From the NCBI GenBank assembly GCA_023362775.1, contig JALMGJ010000012.1, positions 20,597,501 to 20,661,500 of the forward strand: a stretch of 64,000 bases of DNA. The letters are read 5' to 3'. The stretch is from Charina bottae (Eukaryota > Chordata > Lepidosauria > Squamata > Charinaidae). This document shows, piece after piece, positions 12,524 to 24,778 of the stretch (position 1 is the stretch's first letter; each line of letters begins with the position of its first letter). The notes beneath the pieces are model-generated. The model made no database searches. It was not told the origin of the DNA and saw only the letters and a program-made list of their open reading frames with translations. Both the position numbers and the translations under genes were made by a program.

Positions 12524-12795
12524 AGGACAGATGCTGAAGCTGAAGCTCAAGTACTTTGGCCACCTAATGCGAAGAGAGGACTCACTGGAAAAGACCCTGA
12601 TGCTGGGAAAGACTGAAGGCAAAAGGAGAAGGGGACGGCAGAGGATGAGATGGTTAGATAGCATCACCGATGTAACGAACATGAATTTGAGTAAACTCCG
12701 GGAGACATTAGAGGACAGGAAGGCCTGGCGTGCTATGGTCCATGAGGTCACGAAGAGTCGGACACGACTAAACGACTGAACAACAACAACAAAAG
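12524..12795 (+). mobile_element. Bov-B LINE 3' end
   Basis: It encodes LKYFGHLMRREDSLEKTLML, GKRRRGRQRMRWLDSI and VTKSRTRLND and ends GAGTCGGACACGACTAAACG then (CAA)n. This is the classic Bov-B terminus shared by squamates and ruminants, a family known for horizontal transfer. Confidence 0.9.
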
Positions 12796-13129
12796 GACTT
12801 CCTTGTTGGTTTAACAAGTTTCACAACCATACGTAGCTATTGGAAATAAGATTGTATTAACTAGTCTGCATTTGGTTGGGAGGCTGATATCTTTATTCTT
12901 CCAGATGTTATTTATGCTGGTCGTTGCTGTTCTTCCATTGCTGTTGATCAATTTTAGAGCCAAGGAAGTTAAACTCCTTCACTGCTTCAATTACCTCGTT
13001 GTTGATCTTAACACTGACTTGCACATTCTCTGCCATTGTCATTATCTTATTTTTTTTTTTTTGGTGTTAAGGTGCAATCTAAGTTTTTTACTTTCATCTT
13101 TAATTTATTGGTCTCCAAATACAACAATT

Positions 13130-13205
13130 CTGTTAGCCAGGCTGAATGGGAATTATGAGAATTGAAATCCAATACATCTGAAGGGCACCAGGTTGAGAAA
13201 GGGTT
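13130..13205. mobile_element. Possible hAT-type MITE half
   Basis: ATCTGAAGGGCACCAGGTTG and AGAAAGGGTT resemble the 3' half of a vertebrate hAT MITE. It lies just before the (AATCT)n array. Confidence 0.4.
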
Positions 13206-13240
13206 AACATATGGGAAGGAAATTTCTCCTCTCAAAAGGT

Positions 13241-13331
13241 AATCTAATCTAATCTAATCTAATCTAATCTAATCTAATCTAATCTAATCTAATCTAATCT
13301 AATCTAATCTAATCTAATCTAATCTAATCTA
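13241..13331 (+). repeat. (AATCT)n microsatellite
   Basis: Eighteen nearly perfect copies. Confidence 0.97.
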
Positions 13332-15047
13332 AATAAGATTATTGCAGTGATTTATGGCCCCCAGTTCAGCACACTCTTCCTGGAACAAATTCATGTCTTT
13401 AAGCACATAATGAGCTAAGGCTTCCCAGGAGATGGGAAACATGGCTGCTTCTGCTATGCAGTTGAGACACTCCAAAATGTACCCCAGGTGGGCTAATTTA
13501 CAGAAAAGTTTAGACTTAAGAGTCACAGCAGAGGGTAGATTAGCAGCAAAGTTTAAGGACAGTGAGCTACACAATGGGGAATAGAGGAGAAATGCCAGTT
13601 GAAATAGGTAAGGAAACTAACGAGAACACCTAGCTGCTTTGAATGAATTTAAGTCTCTAGACTGGGTGGATAATATCCCAAGGTGCTAAAGAAACTGAGA
13701 TCTTTGAGAACTCCTGGAGAACAGGGGAAGGGCCAGAAGACTGGAGAACAGCTAAATCTGTTCCCATCTTAAAAGGGAAAAGGGGTGTTACAGGTTCTCA
13801 GCTTCCAGAATATAAAAATAATATGGTACAAGAGGCTTCAGTGGAAAACTATAAAATGTTCCATGTATCTGTCTTCCAAAGTCCCAAAGGAAAGTTGGTT
13901 TAATCCAATGAAAGAAGTTGAATAAACTAGTTAGATGCAATCTAAATCTAACTTCGAATCAGGTTCAAAGAACAGTATGTATTTGAAACAACTAAGATAC
14001 AGAATTCTGGTACTGTATACATTATGGCACAGATGCTGAACAATAGGAGCCAGCATTACATTTCCAAGGTTGCAAAAAATCAACATAGTTAAGGGATTTG
14101 TCTGGGCAAGCTTTTCATCCTTGAGGGAAAATAAATGTTTTGAGAATCTCAAACTAGCAAACATGCATTTTGAATTTAATATTTTTCATTCCTACTTTGT
14201 GAGAAAGCTCAAAATTAAGTATTAAAAATGTAACCCTGTCATGGCAACCTAATTATAAAGAAATATAATCATTTCTATGTTTCCTTCCTCTGTTCCAGGG
14301 ACCTCAGGTTCTTGAAGAAAAAAAAAGCACTGTACAATAACGACAATAATAATAGTCCATTGGAGTTGGGCAGCTAATAAATTCAAAATAATAATAATAA
14401 TAGGACAAAAATGCCAAATCCTATCTAAACATCTGGCTGACTGTGTGACCAACAATAATAATAATAATTTATTATTAAACTTATATGCCTATAACATCTA
14501 CCATGCATTCTAGTCTTCTACTAAAAAGCCTTCACAATTAAGGATGCTGTAATGGATACTTTTTCAAGTTCATCACAAGCTTATTCATCTGTGACTTCAG
14601 ATGTGGTGATAAGCTCTGGCTAGGTACATTCTGGCTAGCAAGTTTAAGTTTTTCTCAAATTACAGCATTTCACAGGAACATCAAGGGTGACTGTCAGCCG
14701 GAGGGGTTACCCAGGAAGGACATTTTCACATCTGACATTAAACGCCGGCAAGTGAACTATCACATTTTGTCTATCATATATGAAGGTTCTTAATGAGAAT
14801 AATTCAGAGAGAAAAATTACTGTAATGCATTTCCCAGCAAATCTAGAATTGAGACTTATATAAGAAGCTTTTAAAAAAGACTCATATATTTTTATTTACA
14901 ATACTTTTATCCTTGTTTTATGCAAAAGAAAATTCAAAGCAAGAGCTAATGGTTTAAAAACCTATTTATGACTGTGGTAGAAAACCTCAGTCTGAATGCC
15001 TTTGCGTTAAAAAGATTGAACTATGGCAAGGGTTTTCAAACTTTGGG

Positions 15048-15159
15048 ATTAATATATATACATACATATACAGTATATATACACAAATACATGCAATATA
15101 TATATATATACACACACACACACATATACATACATACATACATACATACATACATACAT

Positions 15160-15212
<53 letters not shown>
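15048..15212 (+). repeat. Compound (TA)n(CA)n(CATA)n satellite
   Basis: AT-, CA- and CATA-type units alternate and end in a long (AT)n directly next to a Sauria SINE. Confidence 0.95.
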
Positions 15213-15218
<6 letters not shown>

Positions 15219-15546
15219 AAGGTTCCCCCACACACATTTGTGCAGTCGTGTCCGACTCTAGGGGCCGGTGCTCATCTCGGTTTCTTGGCTGAAGACCCAG
15301 CGTTATCTGAAGATGCTTCCACGGTCATGTGGCCGGCATGACGCGCGCGGAATGCTGTTACCTTCCCACCGAAGTGGTACCTATTTATCTACTTGCATTT
15401 GCATGCTTTCGAATTGCTAGTTTGGCAAGAGCTGGGGCTAGTATGGGAGCTCACTCTGTCACGCGGGACTAGGGATTTGAACCTCTGAACTTGCGATCTT
15501 CCGATTGACAAGCCTGATGTCTTACCCGCTGAGCCACCATGCCCCT
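15213..15546 (-). mobile_element. Sauria-type tRNA SINE
   Basis: On the minus strand it begins with a tRNA-like GGTGGCTCAGCGGGTAAGAC and a decayed B box, and ends in GAGTCGGACACGACTGCACA and AACCTTTACCTT. It inserted directly beside the AT satellite. Confidence 0.85.
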
Positions 15547-15583
15547 TAATATATAATTATTATATAATTATTAATTGGGCAAG

Positions 15584-15584
<1 letters not shown>

Positions 15585-15623
<39 letters not shown>
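15585..15623 (+). repeat. (AT)n microsatellite
   Basis: A pure AT run lies on the other side of the same SINE, so the SINE may have landed inside one AT array. Confidence 0.9.
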
Positions 15624-15626
<3 letters not shown>

Positions 15627-15689
15627 CACATATTTTTAATATTTACAATTTAATCTATATATATTAGGGGTTATGTTATATGTATAGAG

Positions 15690-15998
15690 AGCCAGTTTAG
15701 TGTAATGGTTAAGGCACCAGGCAAGAAACCGGGAGATTGTGAATTCTAGTCCTGCCCTAGGCACAAAGTCAGTTGGGTGACCTTGGGCCTTTCTCTCAGC
15801 CCCAGGAAGGAGGCAATGGCAGCCCACTTCCAAAAAAAATTGCCAAGAAAACTGCAGACAGTTTTATAAAATTTTATAAAAAGTTTTAAATTTTTAGTTA
15901 AAAATAACTAAAAAATAAAAATTAAAAAAATTATTTTTAAAACTGCAGACAGTTTTCTCCAGGAAATCACCAGGAGTCAACACTGACTCAAAGGTTCA
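15690..15998 (+). mobile_element. tRNA/MIR-like SINE, tail type A, with AT-rich insert
   Basis: The head is GAGCCAGTTTAGTGTAATGG and the tail GAGTCAACACTGACTCAAAG. Inside the tail, AACTGCAGACAGTTTT occurs twice, flanking about 75 nt of A/T-only sequence. That looks like an insertion or slippage that duplicated the segment. Confidence 0.8.
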
Positions 15999-16204
15999 AA
16001 AAAAAAAAAAGTATGTGTGTCCGTGTGTACCAAAAGTCAGGCCCCATCACAATATGTTTCCTTAATTTTTTTTTCTAGAGAAAATGTTACTGTACTTAGG
16101 TATGTTCAAAGGTCATGCCTTAAATGAGTAAGGAAGAGTTTAGAAAAAAATAGCAACCAATTCAAACATTTAATGTAATTTATATAATAAATTGTCTATG
16201 GGGA

Positions 16205-16748
16205 TGGATATTTATTTATTTATTTTCTATCCCACCTTTATTATTTTTTTATAAATAACTCAAGGCGGCGAACATACCTAATACTCCTTCCTCCTCTACA
16301 ACAACAACCCTGTGAGGTGAGTTGGGTGCTGAGAGAGTGACTGGCCCAAGGTCACCCAGCTGGCTTTCATGCCTAAGGCGGGACTAGAACCCTCAGTCTC
16401 CTGGTTTGCCATTGGCTCCTTCCTAGGGCTGAGAGACAGGGATTGGCCCAATGTCACCCAACCAGCTTTCAGGCTTAACGCAGGACTAGAACTCTCTTTC
16501 TCCTGGTTTGCTATTGGCTCCTTCCAAGGGCTGAGAGACAGGGACTGGCCCAAGGTCACCCAGCCGGCTTTCATGCCTAAGGCGGGACTAGAACTCTGTC
16601 TCCTGGTTTGCCATTGGCTCCTTCCTAGGGCTGAGAGACAGGGATTGGCCCAAGGTCACCCAGCCGGCTTTCATGCCTACGGCGGGACTAGAACTCTCGG
16701 TCTCCTGGTTTCTAGCCTGGAGCCTTAACCACTAGACCAAACTGGCTC
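16205..16748 (-). mobile_element. Chimeric SINE, tail type B, four head modules
   Basis: On the minus strand it starts GAGCCAGTTTGGTCTAGTGG, has four tandem copies of a module of about 102 bp, then the type B tail (CTCACCTCACAGGGTTGTTG, CGCCGCCTTGAGTTATTT) and (AAAT)n. Open frames through the modules are by-products of a unit length divisible by three. Confidence 0.8.
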
Positions 16749-17223
16749 TATATACTGCAGTTCTACTGCAACTGCCCAATGGAAGCTATCTGCCACAGGC
16801 AAAGCAGAGAGCAAGTTTGAAAGTGTACCCGCTTTCCCTGGGCAGGCCTGAATTTCTCAGTTGTTCATTCTCCCCTAGAGGGTTCTGATCCAGACCTTGA
16901 GAACCCCAGAACAATTGTGTTATGGGAAGAACAAGCTCTGGAATATTTATTAAAAAGTGTGCTATATTTGAAATCTTATTTATTATGCCACAAACATTTT
17001 CGCATGTATTATTCTGTTACAAATTAGTTATTCTTTGTTCAATCTCTCTTATGTAAAAAAAAATAAACAAACCCAAACTGAGATATTAGGATCACATTTG
17101 TCATTGTGGAGTGCCAAATTTAGCATTAATATTTGTTTAAACTTGTTCAAATATCTTATCCATCCTTAGGGTGAAGTATATAGCACAATACAATAATTTT
17201 TAAAAATGCAGACCAACATGTTA

Positions 17224-18591
<1,368 letters not shown>

Positions 18592-18662
18592 CACAGACTC
18601 CATGTCTTTTAGGGTTATTGGTTTTCCCAGCATCATCTTATAAAAGGGCCTAATGAAGAAAC
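18592..18662 (-). CDS. NEDD4L: NEDD4L exon 13: HECT N-lobe, E2-binding region
   Basis: This 71-nt exon completes the Gly codon and encodes 23 residues ([20 protein letters not shown], then ESV). Acceptor GTGCACAG, donor GTGAGT. Two changes from the human form stand out: GKP for GKQ and LKDM for LNDM. Both are conservative for the fold. Confidence 0.96.
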
Positions 18663-18917
18663 CTGTGCACAAAGGAACAAATTTTAATTAAAAATGGCTC
18701 CCTCCTGCAATATCAAGATAATGTAGGCAGGATATTCTCAGTGTTAAAGTGGTAGAAAAAAAAATATGATGACAGATTATCAAGCAACATTTTAAAACTG
18801 TCACCACCATCAACTATAGGAGAAATATATTCAGGCACTAATACTGGAGATAGTCAATACCCTGGAGAGAAACCATGATGTATAACAAATATATACTCAT
18901 AGTATTCCTTAGGAGTA

Positions 18918-19167
18918 GAGCCAGTTTGGTGTAGTGGTTAAGGCACCAGGTTAGAAACCAGGAGACTGTGAGTTCTAGTCCTTCCTTAGGCACAAAGCCA
19001 GCTGGGTGACCTTGGGCCAGTCCCTCTCTCTCAGCCCCAGGAAAAAGGCAATGGCAGACCACTTCCGAAAATCTTTCCAAGAAAACTGCAGGGACTCATC
19101 CAGGCAGTTGCCAGGACTCAACACTGACTTGAAGGCACAAAATATATAAATTAAAAATTAAAAAAAA
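18918..19167 (+). mobile_element. tRNA/MIR-like SINE, tail type A, with TSD
   Basis: The copy is full-length, from AGCCAGTTTGGTGTAGTGG to an A-rich end. The 12-bp duplication TCCTTAGGAGTA flanks it exactly (18906-18917 and 19168-19179), showing LINE-type retroposition. Confidence 0.88.
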
Positions 19168-19665
19168 TCCTTAGGAGTAATGCTGGTTAAAGGTATTATT
19201 ATCCCTAAAATTAATTCCTCACTTTCTCATGATCTTCAATAAGGAGTCAAAGGGACCTCAAGTAACATTTCTTTTTATGCCTGGCAAGTTCCCTCTTTTG
19301 AAAAAACAGAAGCCCTGACATGCTCAAAAGCAAAGTACCAGCCTTTAGCATCAGGTTAATTTACCATAATATCTTTGGACCCCTGACAGATTGTATAGGT
19401 ATTCTTAAAAAATAAAAAATTGTGAGTATCTGCAGCCAAATGCTTTGTTTGGAAGTATGCCCAGAAAAATGTCCCAATCTCAGCTCAGAGAAAGACCAAG
19501 GATAGAAGCCCTGGGGACTAACAAGGATAACAGGAAGCATCCTCGCCAAGTTTTTACCTATTAAATGGATGTGGTGGGTTTTTTTTTCAGTGATCTCCAT
19601 GGCTCACTCTTTGTGAACATGCCCACAATTTACTTTCAGTATTCCAAGTTTCTATTACCCTAAAA

Positions 19666-19720
19666 CAGTGTTTCTCAACTCTGGCAACTTCAAGCTGTGT
19701 GGACGTCAACTTCCAGAATT
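19666..19720. mobile_element. hAT-type MITE, one arm only
   Basis: CAGTGTTTCTCAACTCTGGC and GTGGACGTCAACTTCCAGAA match the left arm of the family; the right arm is missing. Confidence 0.65.
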
Positions 19721-20026
19721 GCTATTTCAGTTGCCCTAAAAGATGGTCTACATGAGTTCTTTCGCATTGTCAATATTACTGCAGGGGTCTTCCTATCTAT
19801 TCTTCCCAAGGTTGTTTTTCAAAACCTGATTGTAAATAGAACTCTAGTATACATTGGATTCACAAAACAAAATGTACAGATTGTACTTAGTGAGGCATAA
19901 TGCTTAACTACTTTAAGGGAATAATCCACAATAAGCCATGATTTTGTGCACTTCTCTTCCAAAATGGCCTCAAGGTAACTGGAATTTTCTGCTTTTCCTT
20001 TACATTAGTAATAGTTTAGCGTTATG

Positions 20027-20360
20027 TAAAAGGTAAAGGTACCCCCCGCACATTTGTGCAGTCGTGTCCGACTCTAGGGGCCGGTGCTCATCTCCGTTTG
20101 TTAGCCGAAGAGCCAGCGTTGTCCGAAGACGCTTCCACTGTCATGTGGCCGCATGATGCGCGCGGAACGCTGTTACCTACCCACCGAAGTGGTACCTATT
20201 CATCTACTTGCATTGGCATGCTTTCAAATTGCTAGGTTGGCAAGAGCTGGAGCTAGTGCGGGAGCTCACTCCGCATGCAGGGCTAGGGATTCGAACCTCC
20301 GAACTTGCAATCTTCCGATCGACAAGCCTGGCGACTTACCCACTGAGCCACCACGTCCCA
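20027..20360 (-). mobile_element. Sauria-type tRNA SINE
   Basis: It has the same structure as the copy at 62662: B-box-like GGTTCGAATCCC, body GTGGGTAGGTAACAGCG, and 3' end GAGTCGGACACGACTGCAC. CCACCACGTCCCATATGACC duplicates part of its own head at 20340-20380. Confidence 0.85.
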
Positions 20361-22046
20361 TATGACCCACCACGCCCCATAAGCATTATGACTGAACCTC
20401 AAATCATGATTACTCTTATTGGAGTTAGTAAAAAAATACAATCAATAGATTCCCCAAATGCTTCTCCCTTCGTGAAAGGATAAAGGGGAAGTGCCAAATT
20501 GCACAGAAATGTTCAGGGTTGCCTTATTTAAAATTAAACATGCTTTCTTTTTCAGATTAAGTTTCCTTGCCCTGTATCTGTGGGAGGGATAGCATGATTT
20601 GCAAGAGTTTTTCTATGTATCCTCACAACAATATTAAATTTTGATAAGACATGAAGATAGGCCCAATTCAATTATCACACCAAGCCAAGATTACAGTATG
20701 GGAGATTAATGCAGATGAGGTTTGACATGTCTACGTTGACATTCCATGAGTCATGGACGTAAACTAGAACCAAAAATTGTGTGAATGATACAGCATATTT
20801 TTCGACTGATAAATTACAGTATTAATGTGGAAAAGCAGAGAATGAAAGCAGGTAAGTAACAATAAATATTTGACTGATTGCTTGGATGACTGAACTCAAC
20901 TTCAGTAACTGACCCAAGTTCATTTATTGTAAATGTACAGTTTATAAGTTTACAGTCTACAAGTTAGGCTTTCAAAATATTAAAAATGGATTGTGTGCCT
21001 AGTTCTTAATTTATGAACTGATTAACCTGATGTGCACGTTAGGAAACTTCCATGGAGTTACATTTCTTGAAAACGCAGAAAGAAGTGAACAATTTCTAAT
21101 AGGAACAATCTCTTATCATGTGAAAGCAACAAACCAGTCATTGTGGGGGGAAAAGGTAATGTTTCTCTGAATTTGGGGATATAAAATATTTCTTACTGTA
21201 GCAACAGATAAGAGCAAAACAGCTTCAAAAACAGACACCATCCTTACTATGGATGATCCAAATTTAAAAGATGCACTGGTAACTATTTCAACTGAATGTT
21301 GTTCTTTATTGTAAGGAAGAATGGTTAGAATTTAGCTCTTTAAGGCAAGCTGTTAGCAGTGGGCAAAAAAATATGACAATATTCCTCCCTCAAATATGGG
21401 TGCAGGAAGGAACAAGCTGGTAAGTCTCTGCAATCCACAGGGTAGCTGGGTCCTGAAGAAGATAAATGATGTTGGTTTACTGCTACACAAACATATTCAA
21501 TGTGAATACTTTTCTGAGAACAAGCTTAATGATTCTCAATGAAAAAGTTCTCCAGAGCACAAAATTGTACAGTTTCTTTGTATGACCTAGTAGTCTAGGT
21601 CGAAGACACTAATCAACATTCAGTGTCTATGCCTGTCTGGAGGATCCCAATACTCAAGGCATTACTTGAGTCATGTACTTGAGATGGGGAGGTTGTATAA
21701 ATAGAATAATTAAATAAAGGCAGAGAGAATATCTTCATAGCTATGTGATGTAACAGCTAAAGCACTAGGTTGAAACTCGGGAAGCCCATATTCAAATCCT
21801 ATCTTAATGGAAATTTACTGAACAGCTTGGTAGAGGTCTTCATCTTATCCCAGCCAATCTCAAAGGATTGCTTTTCACTAGGAAGAAGACACAGAAAGAT
21901 TATACTCCAGTGCACATCTAGCTATCTTTTCCAGAGATTTTAAATACTTCCGCAGACAAAGAAAAAATGTAGCTCAGAATGTAGTCCAGTTTATTGTCTT
22001 TACAAGGCACTTGTGGGGTGGGGCAACCCTTGAAAATGGTCTAGGA

Positions 22047-22351
22047 CAGGGTTTCTCAACCAGGGTTCCATGTCACCCTAGGGGCGAGAGGTCCCTAGGG
22101 GTTCCCTGGGAGGTCACAATTTATTTAAAACATTATTTCAAATTCAGGCAACTTCACATTAAAGAGGTAAGTTTCATTCTTTATTTTTAGCTTAAGAACA
22201 CTGTTAATGCATATATACAGGTCTACCCATGAAACAAATATAACAACTTTGTAACTTCTGGCGTATATTTGAGCCTGAATGTGCAGGGGTTCCCTGAGGT
22301 CTGAAAAATATTTCAAGGGTTCCTCCAGGGTCAAAAAGTTGAGAAAGGCTG
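22047..22351. mobile_element. hAT-type element
   Basis: Ends CAGGGTTTCTCAACCAGGGT and AAAAAGTTGAGAAAGGCTG are inverted, with repeated AGGGGTTCCCTG blocks inside. GTCTAGGA and GTCTAATA flank it (6/8). Confidence 0.75.
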
Positions 22352-23035
22352 GTCTAATAGCTGCAGCTGGCCAACCATCATCCATGTGTTGAAAGAGCTA
22401 CACTAATTGCTGATTGCTTTTGAAGCTAAATTGATGTAAAATCTTTCTGTGGCTTAGGTGCAAGTTATCTGCCAGCCGGCCTATTCCCACACAGCCTGGC
22501 CCACAGTCTTAGATCTTCGGCAGGGCACTCTTTGAAGGTTTACTACAAGTACTGTATGTCTAACATTGATAATAAATTCATTAGAGGACTGAAATTCACA
22601 TTGTATTATAATTTAAGAGAGAGTTTTTACAAAATGATGTACTGTTGGTATATGACACCAGAGAAATTATCTAAGATGTATTGTACTTCTAGTCAATGTC
22701 GGAACTGTGAAAAACATGAAGGAACATTTTACCATGCATGGTGGACTTGTGAAAAAGCAAAAAAAAAACACAAAAAAAACCCCTGCAAACAAATACCTAT
22801 GATGATACAAAGAATTTTGAAGATTAATACTGAGATGAAAACAGAACTTTTTTTATTGGGACTCATGGACAGTCAATTAGAAAAAACCTATGGAAGACTG
22901 ATTTTATATATGGTAACTGCAGCAAGATGCACAAAGATGGAGAAATACTGAAACACCGACAACAGAGGAATGGATTGTGAAGATGCCAGAATTAGCAGAG
23001 ATGGATTTGATTTGATTTAATTTAATTTAATAATT

Positions 23036-23582
23036 TACCACTTTGGTTTAGTGGTTAAGGTGCTGGGCTAGAAACCAGGGGTCTGTGAGTTCTAGTCCTG
23101 CCTTAGGCATGAAAGCCGGCTGGGTGACCTTAGGCCAGCCCCTCTCTCTCAGCCCTAGGAAGGAGCCAATAGCAAACCAGGAGACTGAGAGCTCTAGTCC
23201 CGCCTTAGGCATGAAAGCCGGATGGGTGACCTTGGGCCAGTCCCTGTCTCTCAGCCCTAGGAAGGAGCCAATAGCAAACCAGGAGACTGAGAGTTCTAGT
23301 CCCGCCTTAGGCATGAAAGCCGGCTGGGTGACCTTGGGCCAGTCCCTGTCTCTCAGCCCTAGGAAGGAGCCAATAGCAAACCAGGAGACTGAGAGCTCTA
23401 GTCCCGCCTTGGGCATGAAAGCGGCCTGGGTGACCTTGGGCCAGTCACTCTCTCTCAGCCCAACTCACCTCACAGGGTTGTTGTTGTGGGGAAAATAGGA
23501 GGAAGGAGGAGTATTAGGTATGTTTGCCACCCTGAGTTATTTATAAAAATAATAAAGGCGGGATAAACAAACAAACAAACAA
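23036..23582 (+). mobile_element. Chimeric SINE, tail type B, four head modules, nested in L1
   Basis: The head at 23036 is followed by four modules separated by CCAATAGCAAACCAGGAGAC joints, then CAACTCACCTCACAGGGTTG and a GGCGGGATAAACAAAC end with (CAAA)n. It splits an L1 ORF2: GCAGAGATGG on the left continues as AAACTGACCTGTTTGGTC on the right. Confidence 0.85.
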
Positions 23583-23603
23583 ACAAACAAACAAACAGCT
23601 AGC
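23555..23603 (+). repeat. (CAAA)n and (TAGC)n
   Basis: The tail of the nested SINE expands into CAAA units, then about four TAGC units. Confidence 0.9.
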
Positions 23604-24360
23604 TAGCTAGCTAGCAAAACTGACCTGTTTGGTCAGGGAAAAAACAGTAAGTACTTTTATAAAAGACTGAAAACGTTTTATGGACTTTTTGCTGAAAATG
23701 GAAAAAAGTGAAATGGTGATTTCAGGATTTGATGACTGAAAAAAGATTGAATAAGGGGCTGAAGGGATTATTGTAATGTTAAGGAGAGAAGAGGAATAAT
23801 GAGTTTGTAACTGCTGTAAAGAACGGTGGAAGTTGCTTTTTTAACTATCTTTTTTTTCTTTCTTTAACTATATTCTTTTCTGCATTTTTTCTTTTCTTTT
23901 CTTTCCTTCTTGTTCTTTCTTTTCTTTATATATTCTGTATTTGCCTTTTGGCTACGTAAAAACTTTTAATAAAAATTATGATGATGATGATGATGATAAA
24001 TTTATTAGAAGCAGCCAACCAGTGCTATTTGGAAATGGGTGGCATATAAATATATAAATAAATGACTGAATAAAAAATCTTCAGCTCAACGGTGAAAAAA
24101 TAAATGAAAAATATTTAAAAGCAGCACATGGGAAGAAGATTTATTTCCTGCCTTTTTTTTTAACACACACTTGCTGCTTTTTCAGAATACCATCTTAACA
24201 ATTTCATTGTTTCTTCAAGTCATTTATGGGAAGGAAAAGATATTCGTCCTCACAGATCCTCTGAATGATTTGCATCAGTTACAGTATTTCACTCATGTCA
24301 AGCACTATACTTTTGAAGCCAAGGCTCTCTTTTATAGTTATCCTCCATTATTCAACTCAC

Positions 24361-24482
24361 CATCTAAAAGCTTCCCATGATACACAGCCAATCCAGCAAC
24401 ACGACCAATAAAGGTGAAATATGACAAATGGTCTTCGTTACAAAGTCCAGAATTAGGATTGATCTGAAGAGTGTAGTTGTCC
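24361..24482 (-). CDS. NEDD4L: NEDD4L exon 12: HECT N-lobe
   Basis: This 122-nt exon completes a Thr codon and then encodes 40 residues ([40 protein letters not shown]) plus one base of Gly. The acceptor is AATAAG and the donor GTGAGT. AVYHGK has Tyr where human has Phe. The segment forms part of the N-lobe surface near the E2 site. Confidence 0.97.
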
Positions 24483-24778
24483 CTTATTGAAAAAAGAAAG
24501 ACAAAGGAAAGGGTTGAAAATGAGTTTCATGCATATTTGATTTTCATTTTCCATCAAGCTGCACAAATATACCTTTACAGCATTACTTGAATGGTATAAC
24601 TTATTTGATACGTACCAGAAACATACTTGCTTCCAAACCAAGCCAGCAGACAAAAACAAACTTAAGAGTATTTTGACAACTAAAGACTAACTAACAGATT
24701 TCATTGCAGCATGTGTTTTCATGGTCTAGAACATGTTATCCTCATTTGGAGGATGAATATTTGATATAGCTAAATATT

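Larger units (their letters stand above)
22532..23972 (+). mobile_element. L1 LINE, 3' ORF2 fragment split by a SINE
   Basis: ORF2 C-terminal text is clear: FYKMMYCWYMTPEKLSKMY, then CEKHEGTFYHAWWTCEKAKK, ELFLLGLMDSQLEKTYGRL. After the SINE (23036-23582) it resumes as KLTCLVREKTVSTFIKD, stop, KRFMDFLLKMEKSEMVISGF. It ends in a T-rich 3' UTR and CTTTTAATAAAAATTATGAT, followed by (GAT)n. Stops and small indels show it is dead. Confidence 0.85.
18663..24360 (-). other. Intron 12
   Basis: It contains SINEs (18918-19167, 20027-20360, 23036-23582), a partial MITE (19666-19720), a hAT-type element (22047-22351) and an L1 fragment (22532-23972). The stretch 20380-22040 is AT-rich; a degenerate tRNA/MIR-like SINE may occupy 21735-21870. 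Confidence 0.85.

Noticed and set aside
14968..15237. Tyr/Ile-rich frames of 62-83 codons
   Set aside because: Translation of an AT/CATA microsatellite.
23085..23498. Regularly spaced repeats considered as a CRISPR array
   Set aside because: Units are contiguous tandem copies without unique spacers, in a vertebrate intron.
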